From Nitrospira sp. (GTDB lineage Bacteria > Nitrospirota > Nitrospiria > Nitrospirales > Nitrospiraceae): a stretch of DNA of 64,000 nucleotides. A program made the translations under genes and the position numbers. Shown here piece by piece: positions 33,283 through 43,637 of the stretch. The number at the start of each line of letters is the position of its first letter. Position 1 is the stretch's first letter. The notes below the pieces were generated by a model. It was not told the origin of the DNA. It saw nothing but the letters and a program-made list of their open reading frames with translations, and made no database searches. The stretch spans positions 263,019 to 327,018 of the forward strand of contig SWDO01000004.1 of assembly GCA_005116895.1 (NCBI GenBank), in the 5' to 3' direction.

Positions 33283-35025
33283 TCACGCCGACCCCGGCTG
33301 CACCACTGGGGATTGCCCCAGCCGATAGGCGTCGTGAAGATACTGGGCCATCATTCTCTGAGTATTGAAGAACCCACCGTTCAATGCAATGGCCTGCCGC
33401 ATGATTTCGATAAAACGTTCACGGTCCTTGTAGAAACAGGGCAACACTTTTTGTTCTAGCTTGTCGTACAGCGCTGCAGCATGGAAGGAATCCATGCCTC
33501 CACCAGGCTCCATACAAGCTTCCACTCGATCGCCGATCGACCAACCGGTTACGCCTTCGAGATGGCCTTCGATCCACCAGCCGTCCAGCACACTCAGACT
33601 CGGTACTCCGTTCATCGCCGCCTTCATCCCACTCGTTCCCGATGCCTCCAGCGGAGGTAACGGTGTATTGAGCCACACATCCACACCGGCACAGAACATC
33701 TTGGCCACCTCCATATCATAGTTGGTCAGGTAGGCAACGTTGATACTCCCGTGCAGCGCGTCACGCATCTCATGAATATGCGCGATCAGGTCCTTGCCCT
33801 CGCGGTCATGCGGATGCGCCTTGCCGGCAAAGACGATCTGGATCGGCCCCGCCGCTCGGACAATCTGCTTGAGCCGCGCGAGATCCTGAAAGATCATGCC
33901 GGCCCGTTTGTAGGCCGCAAACCGACGGGCAAATCCAATCGTCAATACTTCGCGATCAAAACCCGCATTCGCTTCCCGATTCACATGTTCGACCAACGTA
34001 CGCTTGGCTTCCACATGGGCCGCCCAGATGTCCGAGGTGGGAATACTCACGGCATAGCGCAGCGAGAGTTGATCGCGCCGCCAGTCCGGCAGATGGGTAT
34101 CGAAGAGTTTCTGGAATGATGGAGCGGTCCACGTCATCGCGTGCACTCCGTTGGTAATGGAATGGATCGGGTAGCCGGGGAACATGCTGTGCGAAACTTC
34201 CCTATGCTTCATCGCCACTCCATTGACATAGCGAGACCCCCGCAACGCCAATTGCGTCAGATTGAGCGTCTCCCCAACGCCACAGGACTTCAAGAGCTGC
34301 CACCAATGATCGCCGAGCACCTGGCGCGCGAGTGTCTCGGGAAACTTATCGTGGCCGGCTGGCACCGGGGTATGGGTCGTGAAGACGCACTGTTCGCGAA
34401 TGGTTTCGATCAGCTCGTTTGAAATCGAAGGCGGCTGGTTCTGCGCGGCCAGCTTCTCCTCGCCAAGCGCAAGGACGAGCAACGCGGCGTGCCCTTCATT
34501 CATGTGAAATCGGCGGATGTCTTGGTATCCCAGAGCCCGCAAGAGTCGAAGCCCTCCAACCCCCAGCACCATTTCCTGACAGAAGCGATAGTGGTCGTCG
34601 CCTCCGTAAAGCACATCTGTCAGTGTTCGGTCCCACGGCTGGTTCTCGCTCACATCGGTGTCGAGCAGATACACCGGAACAACATGGCCGGACTCGCCGG
34701 TGACGCAGTATCTCCAGGCCCTGACATGAACCGTGCGACCTTCGATATCGACTGTGGCTTGCTCGTCGATCAGCTCCGCAAAATCATTGATCGGCCAGGC
34801 GACGGCTTCCTCACGTTGATGACCTTGCGCATCCAGCCGCTGGAAAAAGTATCCGCGCCGGTGGATCAACGACACCGCCACCATCGGCACCTCGAGATCC
34901 GCAGCGGAGCGAATCGTGTCGCCGGCGAGCACGCCGAGCCCTCCCGCATAGGTCGGCATGCCGGATTCCAAGCCGATCTCCATCGAGAAATAGGCAACCA
35001 GCACGCTCTCGGGCCGGTCGGTCAT
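33283..35025 (-). CDS. glgP: Alpha-glucan phosphorylase (short form)
   Basis: 580 residues, shorter than E. coli GlgP (about 815) and matching the compact GT35 group. Motifs include AYFSMEIGLESGMPTYAGGLGVLAGD, FHMNEGHAALL, FTTHTPVPAGHDKF, SITNGVHAMTW and the pyridoxal-phosphate lysine region EASGTSGMKAAMNGVPSLSVLDGWW. It releases glucose 1-phosphate from glycogen or maltodextrin. Its ATG overlaps the stop of the TreT-like remnant (ATGA), so translation may depend on the broken upstream frame. Confidence 0.93.
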   Translation of the reverse strand: MTDRPESVLVAYFSMEIGLESGMPTYAGGLGVLAGDTIRSAADLEVPMVAVSLIHRRGYFFQRLDAQGHQREEAVAWPINDFAELIDEQATVDIEGRTVHVRAWRYCVTGESGHVVPVYLLDTDVSENQPWDRTLTDVLYGGDDHYRFCQEMVLGVGGLRLLRALGYQDIRRFHMNEGHAALLVLALGEEKLAAQNQPPSISNELIETIREQCVFTTHTPVPAGHDKFPETLARQVLGDHWWQLLKSCGVGETLNLTQLALRGSRYVNGVAMKHREVSHSMFPGYPIHSITNGVHAMTWTAPSFQKLFDTHLPDWRRDQLSLRYAVSIPTSDIWAAHVEAKRTLVEHVNREANAGFDREVLTIGFARRFAAYKRAGMIFQDLARLKQIVRAAGPIQIVFAGKAHPHDREGKDLIAHIHEMRDALHGSINVAYLTNYDMEVAKMFCAGVDVWLNTPLPPLEASGTSGMKAAMNGVPSLSVLDGWWIEGHLEGVTGWSIGDRVEACMEPGGGMDSFHAAALYDKLEQKVLPCFYKDRERFIEIMRQAIALNGGFFNTQRMMAQYLHDAYRLGQSPVVQPGSA

Positions 35026-35588
35026 GATGTCTGCACAATGTGCTTGATCAGTCGCAGCTCGTCACGCACCAGCCGCGGTAGCAGAAAGTGCTTCCGCACA
35101 TGCTCGCGCCCAGCCCGACCAAATTCTCCCCGGTCGCCCGGTCGCTTGAGCAGGTCGAGGACCCGCTCCGCACAGCCTTCCACGCTGTCCACTAGGTTTT
35201 TGTGATAGGGCTCAGGAAACTGCATCGGAATGCCTCCGGCGTTTCCCGCCACTACCGGCTTTTCTTTCCAGAGGGCTTCGGACACGACCAGCCCAAACCC
35301 CTCCCGCAACGACTTTTGGATGACCACATCACAGCCACGCTGAAAGGCGTTGACCTCCATGCTTCCAACTCCTGAGAGGTTGGTAAAGACAAAGAGATCT
35401 GGATCATTCGCGGCCTGCTCTTCGACGCGATACAGTACGGAGAGAACGCCTCCTACGATTGCTCCCTCCACAATCATGATCGTCTTGAAAAAGATCAGAT
35501 CGGTCTGCATAAGACCCATCAACAGAATCGCCGTGACCTAAGAAATGACCCACAAGATCAGCCCATATCCGATCTTCTTCAGCATCAT
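35022..35588 (-). pseudogene. Chimeric remnant: membrane-protein N terminus joined to a TreT-like glycosyltransferase C terminus
   Basis: From ATG codons at 35585/35588, with GGAGGAAGG upstream, the minus strand reads MLKKIGYGLILWVIS, a TAG stop at 35538-35540, then in the same frame VTAILLMGLMQTDLIFF and KTIMIVEGAIVGGVLSVLY, like a small DUF5367-type membrane protein. After LY the frame changes identity to a GT4 trehalose synthase (TreT) tail: VEEQAANDPDLFVFTNLSG, NAFQRGCDVVIQKSLREGFG and VVSEALWKEKPVVAGNAGG. The TreT N-terminal 250 or so residues are gone. An internal deletion joining two genes explains this. The 166-residue frame after the stop could be translated but would lack the GT acceptor domain. 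Confidence 0.75.
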
Positions 35589-35686
35589 CCTTCCTCCGCG
35601 CCTAAAAATAAGACTCCAGGGATATCTCACTGTTTCTACTGCTGGCACTGTGAAGCATTTGCACGTTGATCCATTTGTCAGCAGCA

Positions 35687-36538
35687 TCATGGCTGCTGAG
35701 ACCGTTCCGCACTCAGCATAAGAAGTTCGATTTCTTCCGTAATCTCTTCTTGTCGGAGAACATTACGTTTTAATTCTAATCCAGATATTTCTTTTTCAAG
35801 CCGCTGTATCGCGCCTTCCAGATGGGATACCCGAGCATGATTCTCCGCCAAAAGGGCGCTATAAAAGATCTTATGCAAGAAGGAATAGAAGTAGAGATCA
35901 ATCAACTCAGCTAGAAATACAGGCGGGGGCAGATTCAGGAACGGCGGATCCGCGAAATGAGCTGTCTTGCCAAGAGGCAGCTCGAATGGTCGGAGGGTTT
36001 GACTAAACGCACCGTCTGTATCTAGAGCATGTGAAACGACCGTGATTGTCAAAGGTCGGGCTGATGGTTCTTCTCTCTGCAACTCATGGATGTGATCCAT
36101 CACCTGGATCAACACCGACTGGACTTCTTCCGCAACTGACGCTCCCTCTACGGATATCGTCGCATATCGATCGTCCGCAATCCGCGCTGTCAGCTTTTGC
36201 CCCACCGACAAGAGAACCGGACCTTGATCTCCCACGAGCTGCAGCCGCTCTCGAACATGGGCACCCAACTGTTCATTGAAATCACCGCAAAACCCTCGTT
36301 CCGAGCCGATCACGACATACAGTGGCCTGCCGCCCTCCGTGTGGGACAGCGCTTCAGGGTAAAACATGAGGAAATCGGCACCTGCCTCCTGCATGCTTGT
36401 CACCACGCGGTCCTGCGCAGCCAACAGCCTGGCCAGCTTCTGTATCTCCATCAGAGCGAGGTTTTTCATGGCGCTCATGATGGCGCTGATCTCACCGAGT
36501 GAGCGGGTATGATCCTCGATATCGCGTCGTTTGCTCAT
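35687..36538 (-). CDS. atpG: N-ATPase gamma subunit
   Basis: 283 residues from [11 protein letters not shown], overlapping the atpA stop (ATGA). The N-terminal helix ([20 protein letters not shown]) and C-terminal helix ([25 protein letters not shown]) form the central stalk, and [15 protein letters not shown] marks the gamma family. The sequence is divergent from housekeeping gamma subunits, as usual in N-ATPases, where atpG is last in the operon. Confidence 0.85.
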   Translation of the reverse strand: MSKRRDIEDHTRSLGEISAIMSAMKNLALMEIQKLARLLAAQDRVVTSMQEAGADFLMFYPEALSHTEGGRPLYVVIGSERGFCGDFNEQLGAHVRERLQLVGDQGPVLLSVGQKLTARIADDRYATISVEGASVAEEVQSVLIQVMDHIHELQREEPSARPLTITVVSHALDTDGAFSQTLRPFELPLGKTAHFADPPFLNLPPPVFLAELIDLYFYSFLHKIFYSALLAENHARVSHLEGAIQRLEKEISGLELKRNVLRQEEITEEIELLMLSAERSQQP

Positions 36539-38022
36539 ATCGCCATGTGCCGGTCGAGCCAATGACTCACAGCTTCTATCCATTCTTCTTCACGACTTTC
36601 CAGCGTGAGATCGCTCTCCTTCACACGCATCGCGAGAGAGTCAAGCAAGGCAGGAATCGATGCCAAAGGAACCTTGTTGAAGAGACCATGCTGAAATCCC
36701 GTCAACCAGGCCAGATGAAACTCAATCGGCAGGGGAGCCAGCCTATCCTGCTTCAGCAATTCCCGCAGGACACGGCCAGATGCAATCTTCGTTTCCATCG
36801 ACGCCTCAATACGCGATCCGAATCTGGTGAAGACCTCCAACTCGAGGAATTGGAGATACTCCAACTTCATGCGTCCTGCTTTTTCTTTGATTCGGTGGTG
36901 CTGTCCCTTCCCCCCGACACGTGACACGGATCTCGTCACATCGATGGCGGGAAGAATGCCTGACGCAAAGAGGCGTTTATCGAGATAGATCTGTCCATCG
37001 GTAATCGAGATCAGATTCGTGGGAATATAGGCTGCAATTTCTCCCTCCTTTGTCTCGACGATCGGCAAGGCCGTCATGCTGCCGCCCCCATGCGCCGGGG
37101 CAAGACAGGTCGATCGCTCAAGCAGACGTGAGTGGAGAAAGAAAATATCGCCGGGATAAGCCTCGCGTCCTGGTGGACGCCGGAGGAGCAGCGAGAGCTC
37201 CCGATAGGCTTCCGCGTGCATCGTCAGATCGTCGTACACCACCAGCGTGTCGTGCCCCTCCCACATCCAGGTTTCCGCCACAGCACATCCCGCAAACGGA
37301 GCCATAAATTTGAGGCCAGGCAGCGACGTCGCCTCTGCGACAACAAGCACGGTATACATCAATGAACCGGACTGCCGAAGGGTTTCGATCGTATCAACAA
37401 CGCTTGACCGTTTCTGGCCGACCAGGACATAGACACAGCGCACCCCTTGGCCCCGTTGATTGATAACCGCATCGATGGCTAAGGAGCTTTTTCCGAGCCC
37501 ATTGTCGCCGATGATCAATTGGCGCTGGCCCTTGCCAATGGGAATCAACGTATCCACGATCTTGCTTCCCGTATACAGCGGTTTATGGACGAAGTCGCGC
37601 GCTGTAATCGGCGGCGAAAGAATGTCCAGCGGACGAGTGGCTGAACATTCCGGATGGTCCAATCCATCGAGTGGATTTCCCAGGGGGTCGATGACTCGAC
37701 CAATCAGAGCCTCCCCCGTCGGGATCTCCATACGCCGGCCCGACAGATGCGCGATCGTACCGGCAGTCAGTCGGTCGGTCTGTTCGAGTAGAATGGCGCC
37801 GACGATGTGCGCCTCCAGCTGAAACACCATGGCGCGGCTGCCATCGTCGAGGTCAAGGATTTCATCCATCGCTGCCGATGGCAAACCCTCGATCCAAGCG
37901 ATGCCATCCCCGACCGACACGACAATCCCTTGTTCGGAGACCCGCAGGCTGAACCGATAGTCACGGAGCCACGCGGCCTGACTTGCCAGCACCTGATTCG
38001 ATGCGATTGCTTGACTAAGCAT
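36535..38022 (-). CDS. atpA: N-ATPase alpha subunit
   Basis: 495 residues from MLSQAIASN; a TTG six codons earlier is an alternative. The N-terminal barrel ([18 protein letters not shown]), the P loop [68 protein letters not shown] (shown as separate motifs in the protein) and the arginine-finger region [14 protein letters not shown] are all present. The Walker A differs from the common GDRQTGKT but keeps GxxxxGKS. It overlaps atpF by eight bases and atpG by four. This subunit looks complete, unlike atpD. Confidence 0.92.
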   Translation of the reverse strand: MLSQAIASNQVLASQAAWLRDYRFSLRVSEQGIVVSVGDGIAWIEGLPSAAMDEILDLDDGSRAMVFQLEAHIVGAILLEQTDRLTAGTIAHLSGRRMEIPTGEALIGRVIDPLGNPLDGLDHPECSATRPLDILSPPITARDFVHKPLYTGSKIVDTLIPIGKGQRQLIIGDNGLGKSSLAIDAVINQRGQGVRCVYVLVGQKRSSVVDTIETLRQSGSLMYTVLVVAEATSLPGLKFMAPFAGCAVAETWMWEGHDTLVVYDDLTMHAEAYRELSLLLRRPPGREAYPGDIFFLHSRLLERSTCLAPAHGGGSMTALPIVETKEGEIAAYIPTNLISITDGQIYLDKRLFASGILPAIDVTRSVSRVGGKGQHHRIKEKAGRMKLEYLQFLELEVFTRFGSRIEASMETKIASGRVLRELLKQDRLAPLPIEFHLAWLTGFQHGLFNKVPLASIPALLDSLAMRVKESDLTLESREEEWIEAVSHWLDRHMAI

Positions 38023-38761
38023 GACGCGACGATTCGGCAAAAAAGCTCATTTCGTCTTGCACATTGGCGCGAAGGACCCAGGATCCAAAACTGATCCGTA
38101 AGCCGGCGATAAGATTCCTGTCTTCGAGAAACTCGCAGGGCACCTCGCGTCCCATCAGCGTTCGGCAGGCGTCTCCGAAGACCTTCCGCTGAGTCGTGTC
38201 GAGTGGATACCCGCTCGTAATTCTCATCACAAGCCCTGTCGTGGCCGACACCGACCGGATGGCCCGAATCTTGTCCTCTGGCAGACGGGGAAGATCCTCC
38301 ATCACCAGATCGATAATCCGTCGTTCCAATTCCGCCCCCCCCAGGCGTGACAGGAGTCGACTCGCGAATGTTGCCCCTTGTGCGATGGCGGAAGCCTCGG
38401 TCTGTTGCGTGAAATCTTTCAACCGCCGTTGTTCGACCGCAGCGGCTTTTTGTCGCTCCTGATCGAGTTCTGTACGAAGCCCGTCCAGCTGCCGATTCCG
38501 TTCGGCGCTGATTTCGTCACGCAGCTTTGCGCGAGCCTTGTCTTTTTCCTGCTCCCACTCTGCGAGACGATTCTCGTATTGGCCCCGTAACGTCTCCGCA
38601 TCGCTCCGCATCTGTTCTGCATCCGCCTGCGTTTTTTGAATGGCAGTCTTGCGCTGGGCGATGACTTTCATCACGGGTTTATACAGAAATCGGTTAAGGA
38701 GCCAGATCAGGACCAGAAAGTTGATCAGTTCGAGTATGAACGTCGTCCAATCCAGTTCCAC
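38015..38761 (-). CDS. atpF: N-ATPase b subunit with delta-like C terminus
   Basis: 248 residues from a GTG start preceded by GGAGGG. One N-terminal membrane helix ([20 protein letters not shown]) is followed by a long charged coiled-coil (residues 30-130). The last 100 residues ([41 protein letters not shown]) resemble the C-terminal domain of the F1 delta subunit. N-ATPase operons lack atpH, and this extension probably replaces it as the stator contact. Confidence 0.88.
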   Translation of the reverse strand: MELDWTTFILELINFLVLIWLLNRFLYKPVMKVIAQRKTAIQKTQADAEQMRSDAETLRGQYENRLAEWEQEKDKARAKLRDEISAERNRQLDGLRTELDQERQKAAAVEQRRLKDFTQQTEASAIAQGATFASRLLSRLGGAELERRIIDLVMEDLPRLPEDKIRAIRSVSATTGLVMRITSGYPLDTTQRKVFGDACRTLMGREVPCEFLEDRNLIAGLRISFGSWVLRANVQDEMSFFAESSRHA

Positions 38762-38819
38762 AGGTCACCCTCCACAGTTCCCCTCATGGACAGCGATAGA
38801 GGGCATGCGCCCCCATCGA

Positions 38820-39089
38820 TCATGGCTTCAGCATGTATTCGAGCAACGGATTTCGGAAGAGAATGATCAAGACGATCACCAGACAGTAAATCGCCAACGA
38901 CTCAATCATGGCGAGACCGATGAATAGCGCTCGGGTGATTGAGCGTTCTGCCTCCGGCTGCCTCGCCAACGCTTCCAATGCTTGGCTGATGGCACGCCCC
39001 ATTGCCATCGCCGGAATCATGGTTCCGATCGCAATAGCCAACGCAGCGACGACTGTCGAGGCAAGGGCAAACCAGCTGATGTCACGCAT
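38820..39089 (-). CDS. atpE: N-ATPase c subunit with altered ion-site residues
   Basis: 89 residues from the ATG at 39089, favoured over a GTG six bases earlier because AGGAG is well spaced from it. Two membrane helices flank the polar loop ALARQPEAERS. Helix 2 carries MIESLAIY, with the essential carboxylate at Glu63 and Ser64, as in sodium-type rings. In helix 1 the position normally held by Gln or Glu in Na+-binding rings is Met30 (IPAMAMGRA), and the Thr after ES is Leu65. Tyr68 is kept. The ion specificity is therefore uncertain. Confidence 0.88.
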   Translation of the reverse strand: MRDISWFALASTVVAALAIAIGTMIPAMAMGRAISQALEALARQPEAERSITRALFIGLAMIESLAIYCLVIVLIILFRNPLLEYMLKP

Positions 39090-39091
39090 GA

Positions 39092-39781
39092 TCACTCCTG
39101 TGCTTGAGGTTTTCTAGATTCTTGTGAGTGAATTGCACCGGCGATATAGATCAAGGCGAGCATACCGAAGATATAGGCCTGGATCAGCGCTTCGATGATG
39201 TGCAAGATCAACAATGGAATCGGCACCAAAAAGCCTGCCACGAGCAGCACCAACAGTGCCGCCATTTCGAGACTCATGATGTTGCCGAACAGCCGGATGG
39301 CAAGGGCGAGGGTACGGGTGAGTTCACTCATGAGGTGGAACGGGAGCATGATCGGCATGGGAGCCAAATAGTGACGCAGATACGCTCGGATCCCCTCTGA
39401 GCGAATGCCGAACCAGTGCACCGAAAGAAACACAATGACGGCCAGCGCTGCCGTCGTCGACAGGTCACCGGTCGGAGCGTGGACACCGGGGATCAGACCG
39501 GACAGATTCGCCACCATGATGAACAGCCAGAGCGTGGCAATGAAAGGGAGCAGCCGCGCCGTCTGTGCGGGCAGCACGGCTCGAATCGCCTCATCCGCCG
39601 CACCGAGCAACCCTTCCAATACAACTTGGACCGGCCCAGGATCGTGGCTCAGCCGCCTCGTTCCGATCCAAGACCCCACGACGAGAGCGAACATGATGCC
39701 CCATGTAGTGAGAACCGGTTCCGCTAACACAACCGGTCCAAGCTGCACCCCCGCCCCTGTCAACAGATCGGACGATCCCAT
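39092..39781 (-). CDS. atpB: N-ATPase a subunit
   Basis: 229 residues with about six membrane helices. The essential arginine lies in the conserved helix SELTRTLALAIRLFGNIMSLEMAALL, and the last helix has ILHIIEALIQAYIFGMLALIYIAGAI. It forms the ion half-channels with the c ring. It starts only three bases after the atpQ stop, so no space is left for the atpR gene usually found at this point. Confidence 0.9.
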   Translation of the reverse strand: MGSSDLLTGAGVQLGPVVLAEPVLTTWGIMFALVVGSWIGTRRLSHDPGPVQVVLEGLLGAADEAIRAVLPAQTARLLPFIATLWLFIMVANLSGLIPGVHAPTGDLSTTAALAVIVFLSVHWFGIRSEGIRAYLRHYLAPMPIMLPFHLMSELTRTLALAIRLFGNIMSLEMAALLVLLVAGFLVPIPLLILHIIEALIQAYIFGMLALIYIAGAIHSQESRKPQAQE

Positions 39782-39784
39782 CCG

Positions 39785-40050
39785 TTATTCCCTCACGTTC
39801 AAATAGACGCTCATGGCGCCGATACCCACACCGAGAACAATCAGGCTCAACGTCCAGCGCATCGAATACCCTGGAACCAAACCATCCAGCCATTGACCGA
39901 CATAGGCACCGACGATCACGGGCACGACAAACAGCAACCCCAAGGTCCCCAGATACACGGTCTGTCTCAGCAGAGTAGGTCTGTCTTCTTCCGCTTGCTT
40001 CATGCGGCGGATCTGCTTGGTCACCTCCTCCTTCAATTGATTCTCGCTTT

Positions 40051-40054
<4 letters not shown>
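39785..40054 (-). CDS. atpQ: AtpQ (AtpI-like) membrane protein of the N-ATPase operon
   Basis: 89 residues: a charged N terminus (LKEEVTKQIRRMKQAEEDRP) and two membrane helices (LGLLFVVPVIVGAYVGQWLDG and WTLSLIVLGVGIGAMSVYL). This is the AtpI/AtpQ type found after atpC in N-ATPase operons, thought to aid c-ring assembly or metal supply. Start and stop overlap neighbours by four bases upstream (ATGA with atpC). Confidence 0.85.
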
Positions 40055-41726
<1,672 letters not shown>

Positions 41727-41742
41727 CTATGGGAAAGAACAG

Positions 41743-42192
41743 TTACTGGGCGAGCTGACATCGATGGCTCTTGTCGACCGCCTGAGAAATCGCATGAGGC
41801 AGATATTTATGCGCCGTTCCCTTTTCGAGCAACAGACAGGCACCGGCATCCAAAAACGCTTCTCGATTCCCATTTCCGACGTAAAATGAGAGGCCAATGA
41901 TCTGTAGGTGTGGATGCTTTCGCATGATGGATTCTGTCGCTTCGATACCGTTCATTCTCGGCATGTGAATGTCCATCACTACGACATCAGGCTTGAGCAG
42001 GTCTGTCAGCTTTACCGCCTCTTCCCCATCCGTAGCCTCACCCACCAATTCAATGTCGAGATAATGGCTCAGATACTTCCGTAATCCTTGACGGACAAGG
42101 AAGTGGTCGTCCACCAGGAGTACGCGAATAGATTTCATCTTCGACCGGTCAGCGATGGAATTCTGCGCATGGGAGATTGAACCTATCGACAT
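41743..42192 (-). CDS. Single-domain response regulator
   Basis: 149 residues from the ATG at 42192, which has AGGAG at good spacing; MKSIRVLLVDDH at 42138 is an alternative start. The receiver domain shows the acidic pair VDDH, the phosphoacceptor Asp in PDVVVMDIHMPRMNG, a Ser/Thr-type LSFYVGNG and the conserved Lys in LLLEKGTAH. It has no DNA-binding domain, though its closest relatives are NarL-type receivers. It may signal by protein contact. It sits directly upstream of the truncated atpD. Confidence 0.85.
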   Translation of the reverse strand: MSIGSISHAQNSIADRSKMKSIRVLLVDDHFLVRQGLRKYLSHYLDIELVGEATDGEEAVKLTDLLKPDVVVMDIHMPRMNGIEATESIMRKHPHLQIIGLSFYVGNGNREAFLDAGACLLLEKGTAHKYLPHAISQAVDKSHRCQLAQ

Positions 42193-42301
42193 ACGGCACT
42201 CCTATTGGTTCATCTGGTGCTTTCCTCAGAAGAATCATCAACCTATTCTTGAAGAAGGTGATACGACATTGGAATAAGAACGATTCTTTCGCACAAGTCA
42301 G

Positions 42302-42481
42302 TTATCCCTGACCGCGATATGGGTCGTCGATCTCAGTGCCACATTCAAGACAACGAACCTTGCCTGTGCGTTTGCCATCTCTGGTCAAAATATCATCAAT
42401 AAGACGTTGATGAGCGCACGCGCGGTTGAGGATGGTTGTGCCGCTTTCTTCCTCCGTGTTCTGAAGTACCTGGATGTACAT
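42302..42481 (-). CDS. Small CxxC protein, unknown function
   Basis: 59 residues from MYIQVLQNTEEE, chosen because GGAGGT is six bases upstream. The C-terminal half reads CAHQRLIDDIL, then VRCLECGTEI, suggesting a small zinc-ribbon-like fold with one CxxC pair plus an upstream Cys-His. No family is recognised with confidence. It lies between two response-regulator genes and next to another small orphan gene. Confidence 0.55.
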   Translation of the reverse strand: MYIQVLQNTEEESGTTILNRACAHQRLIDDILTRDGKRTGKVRCLECGTEIDDPYRGQG

Positions 42482-42560
42482 GGACACCTCCATTTTCCTC
42501 GGGGAATTATTTCAACTCCTGTAGATGAGCGAACTCCTCCTGTACTCGTATACTCAGGCT

Positions 42561-42776
42561 CTAGCTCGCCTCAGAACGACGGACCTGCACCCTGTAAGTC
42601 CTGTCGGCTTCCATCGTCAGCTGCACTTCTCCCCTTCTACTCAAGTCATCGATGGCGAGAAACATCTGATTCCACGTCAAATCAGGACAGAGGTCCATCA
42701 TTTCTTCCAGCGGACAGTCCGTACCCACTTGCTCCAAGGTGACCTTGACTCGACCAATGAGTGTTGTCGTGTCCAT
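42561..42776 (-). CDS. Small winged-helix-like protein, unknown function
   Basis: 71 residues with a strong AAGGAGGAG ribosome site. The sequence (IGRVKVTLEQVG, CPLEEMMDLCPDLTWNQMFLAIDDLSRRGEVQLTME) has the helix-helix-helix-beta pattern of small winged helix domains, with the segment WNQMFLAIDDLSRRGEV resembling a recognition helix and wing. No family name can be given. It may be a DNA-binding or protein-contact regulator working with the adjacent two-component genes. Confidence 0.6.
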   Translation of the reverse strand: MDTTTLIGRVKVTLEQVGTDCPLEEMMDLCPDLTWNQMFLAIDDLSRRGEVQLTMEADRTYRVQVRRSEAS

Positions 42777-42905
42777 AGAGTCTCCTCCTTGTGTTTCGAC
42801 TTGACACCCTAGAACAAATAGGACTCCTTATGAACTAGTGAGTGACCTAGTTTTCGATGAGAATCTTGCCAGGGGCTGAGTTGAAGACATCCGAGACAGG
42901 AGAGA

Positions 42906-43571
42906 TTACAGTTGATCACTCGCGAGGCCCTGCGTGATGGCGTAGCGCATCAATTCTCCCGTCGTGTGGAGGTTCAGTTGCTTCATGAGGCAGGTCTTAT
43001 GAAATTCGATGGTTTTCACGGACACATGGAGCAGTGAGGCGATCGCTTTGGTCCCCTTGCCTTCGCCGATCAACTGTAAGACTTCCCGCTGCCGCGGAGT
43101 GAGTTCCACTACGGAACCTTTGATCGCCGGTGCCTCTTCTCGCTCCATCGTCTGCGCAAGCACCGGCTTTGTGATCGAGGGCGTCAAATATTGCTGCCCC
43201 TTCAGCACGGCCTCAATCGCCAGCGGCAGCTCCATGGGCGCCGACCGCTTCAGGAGGTAGCCGCTCGCACCGACGTGGAACGCCTCTGTCACATAGCTCG
43301 GGCTCGTATGCATGGTCAGAAAAATAAGCTTGGCCGAGTGATGGAGCTTCCGGATCTGACGCGCGGCGTCGATGCCGTTGAGCAACGGCATGCTGATATC
43401 CAGAAGAATCAGGTCGGGCTCCAAGCGCTGAGCCGCCTCTACCAGTGCCCGGCCGTCTTCCACCGCGCCGACGACCTCGCAGGTCTCTTCGACAAGCCGG
43501 CGCAGACCGGCGAGCATCAAGCTATGATCGTCGGCTAAGAGCACCCGCGGCCTCGGCGTCACTCCATTCAT
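42906..43571 (-). CDS. NarL/LuxR-type response regulator
   Basis: 221 residues from MNGVTPRPR. Receiver domain: LLADDHSLM, phosphoacceptor in PDLILLDISMPLLNG and Lys in GYLLKRSAP. The C-terminal LuxR helix-turn-helix has LTPRQREVLQLIGEGKGTKAIASLLHVSVKTIEFHK (read as LTPRQREVLQLI then GTKAIASLLHVS and KTIEFHK). It is the likely partner of the NarX-type kinase encoded 66 bases upstream. Confidence 0.92.
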   Translation of the reverse strand: MNGVTPRPRVLLADDHSLMLAGLRRLVEETCEVVGAVEDGRALVEAAQRLEPDLILLDISMPLLNGIDAARQIRKLHHSAKLIFLTMHTSPSYVTEAFHVGASGYLLKRSAPMELPLAIEAVLKGQQYLTPSITKPVLAQTMEREEAPAIKGSVVELTPRQREVLQLIGEGKGTKAIASLLHVSVKTIEFHKTCLMKQLNLHTTGELMRYAITQGLASDQL

Positions 43572-43637
43572 TATTGTGCTCACATCTGGATCAGCATCGG
43601 TTGCTCGCTCGGAGTCCACGCGTCATGGAGCGACCTC

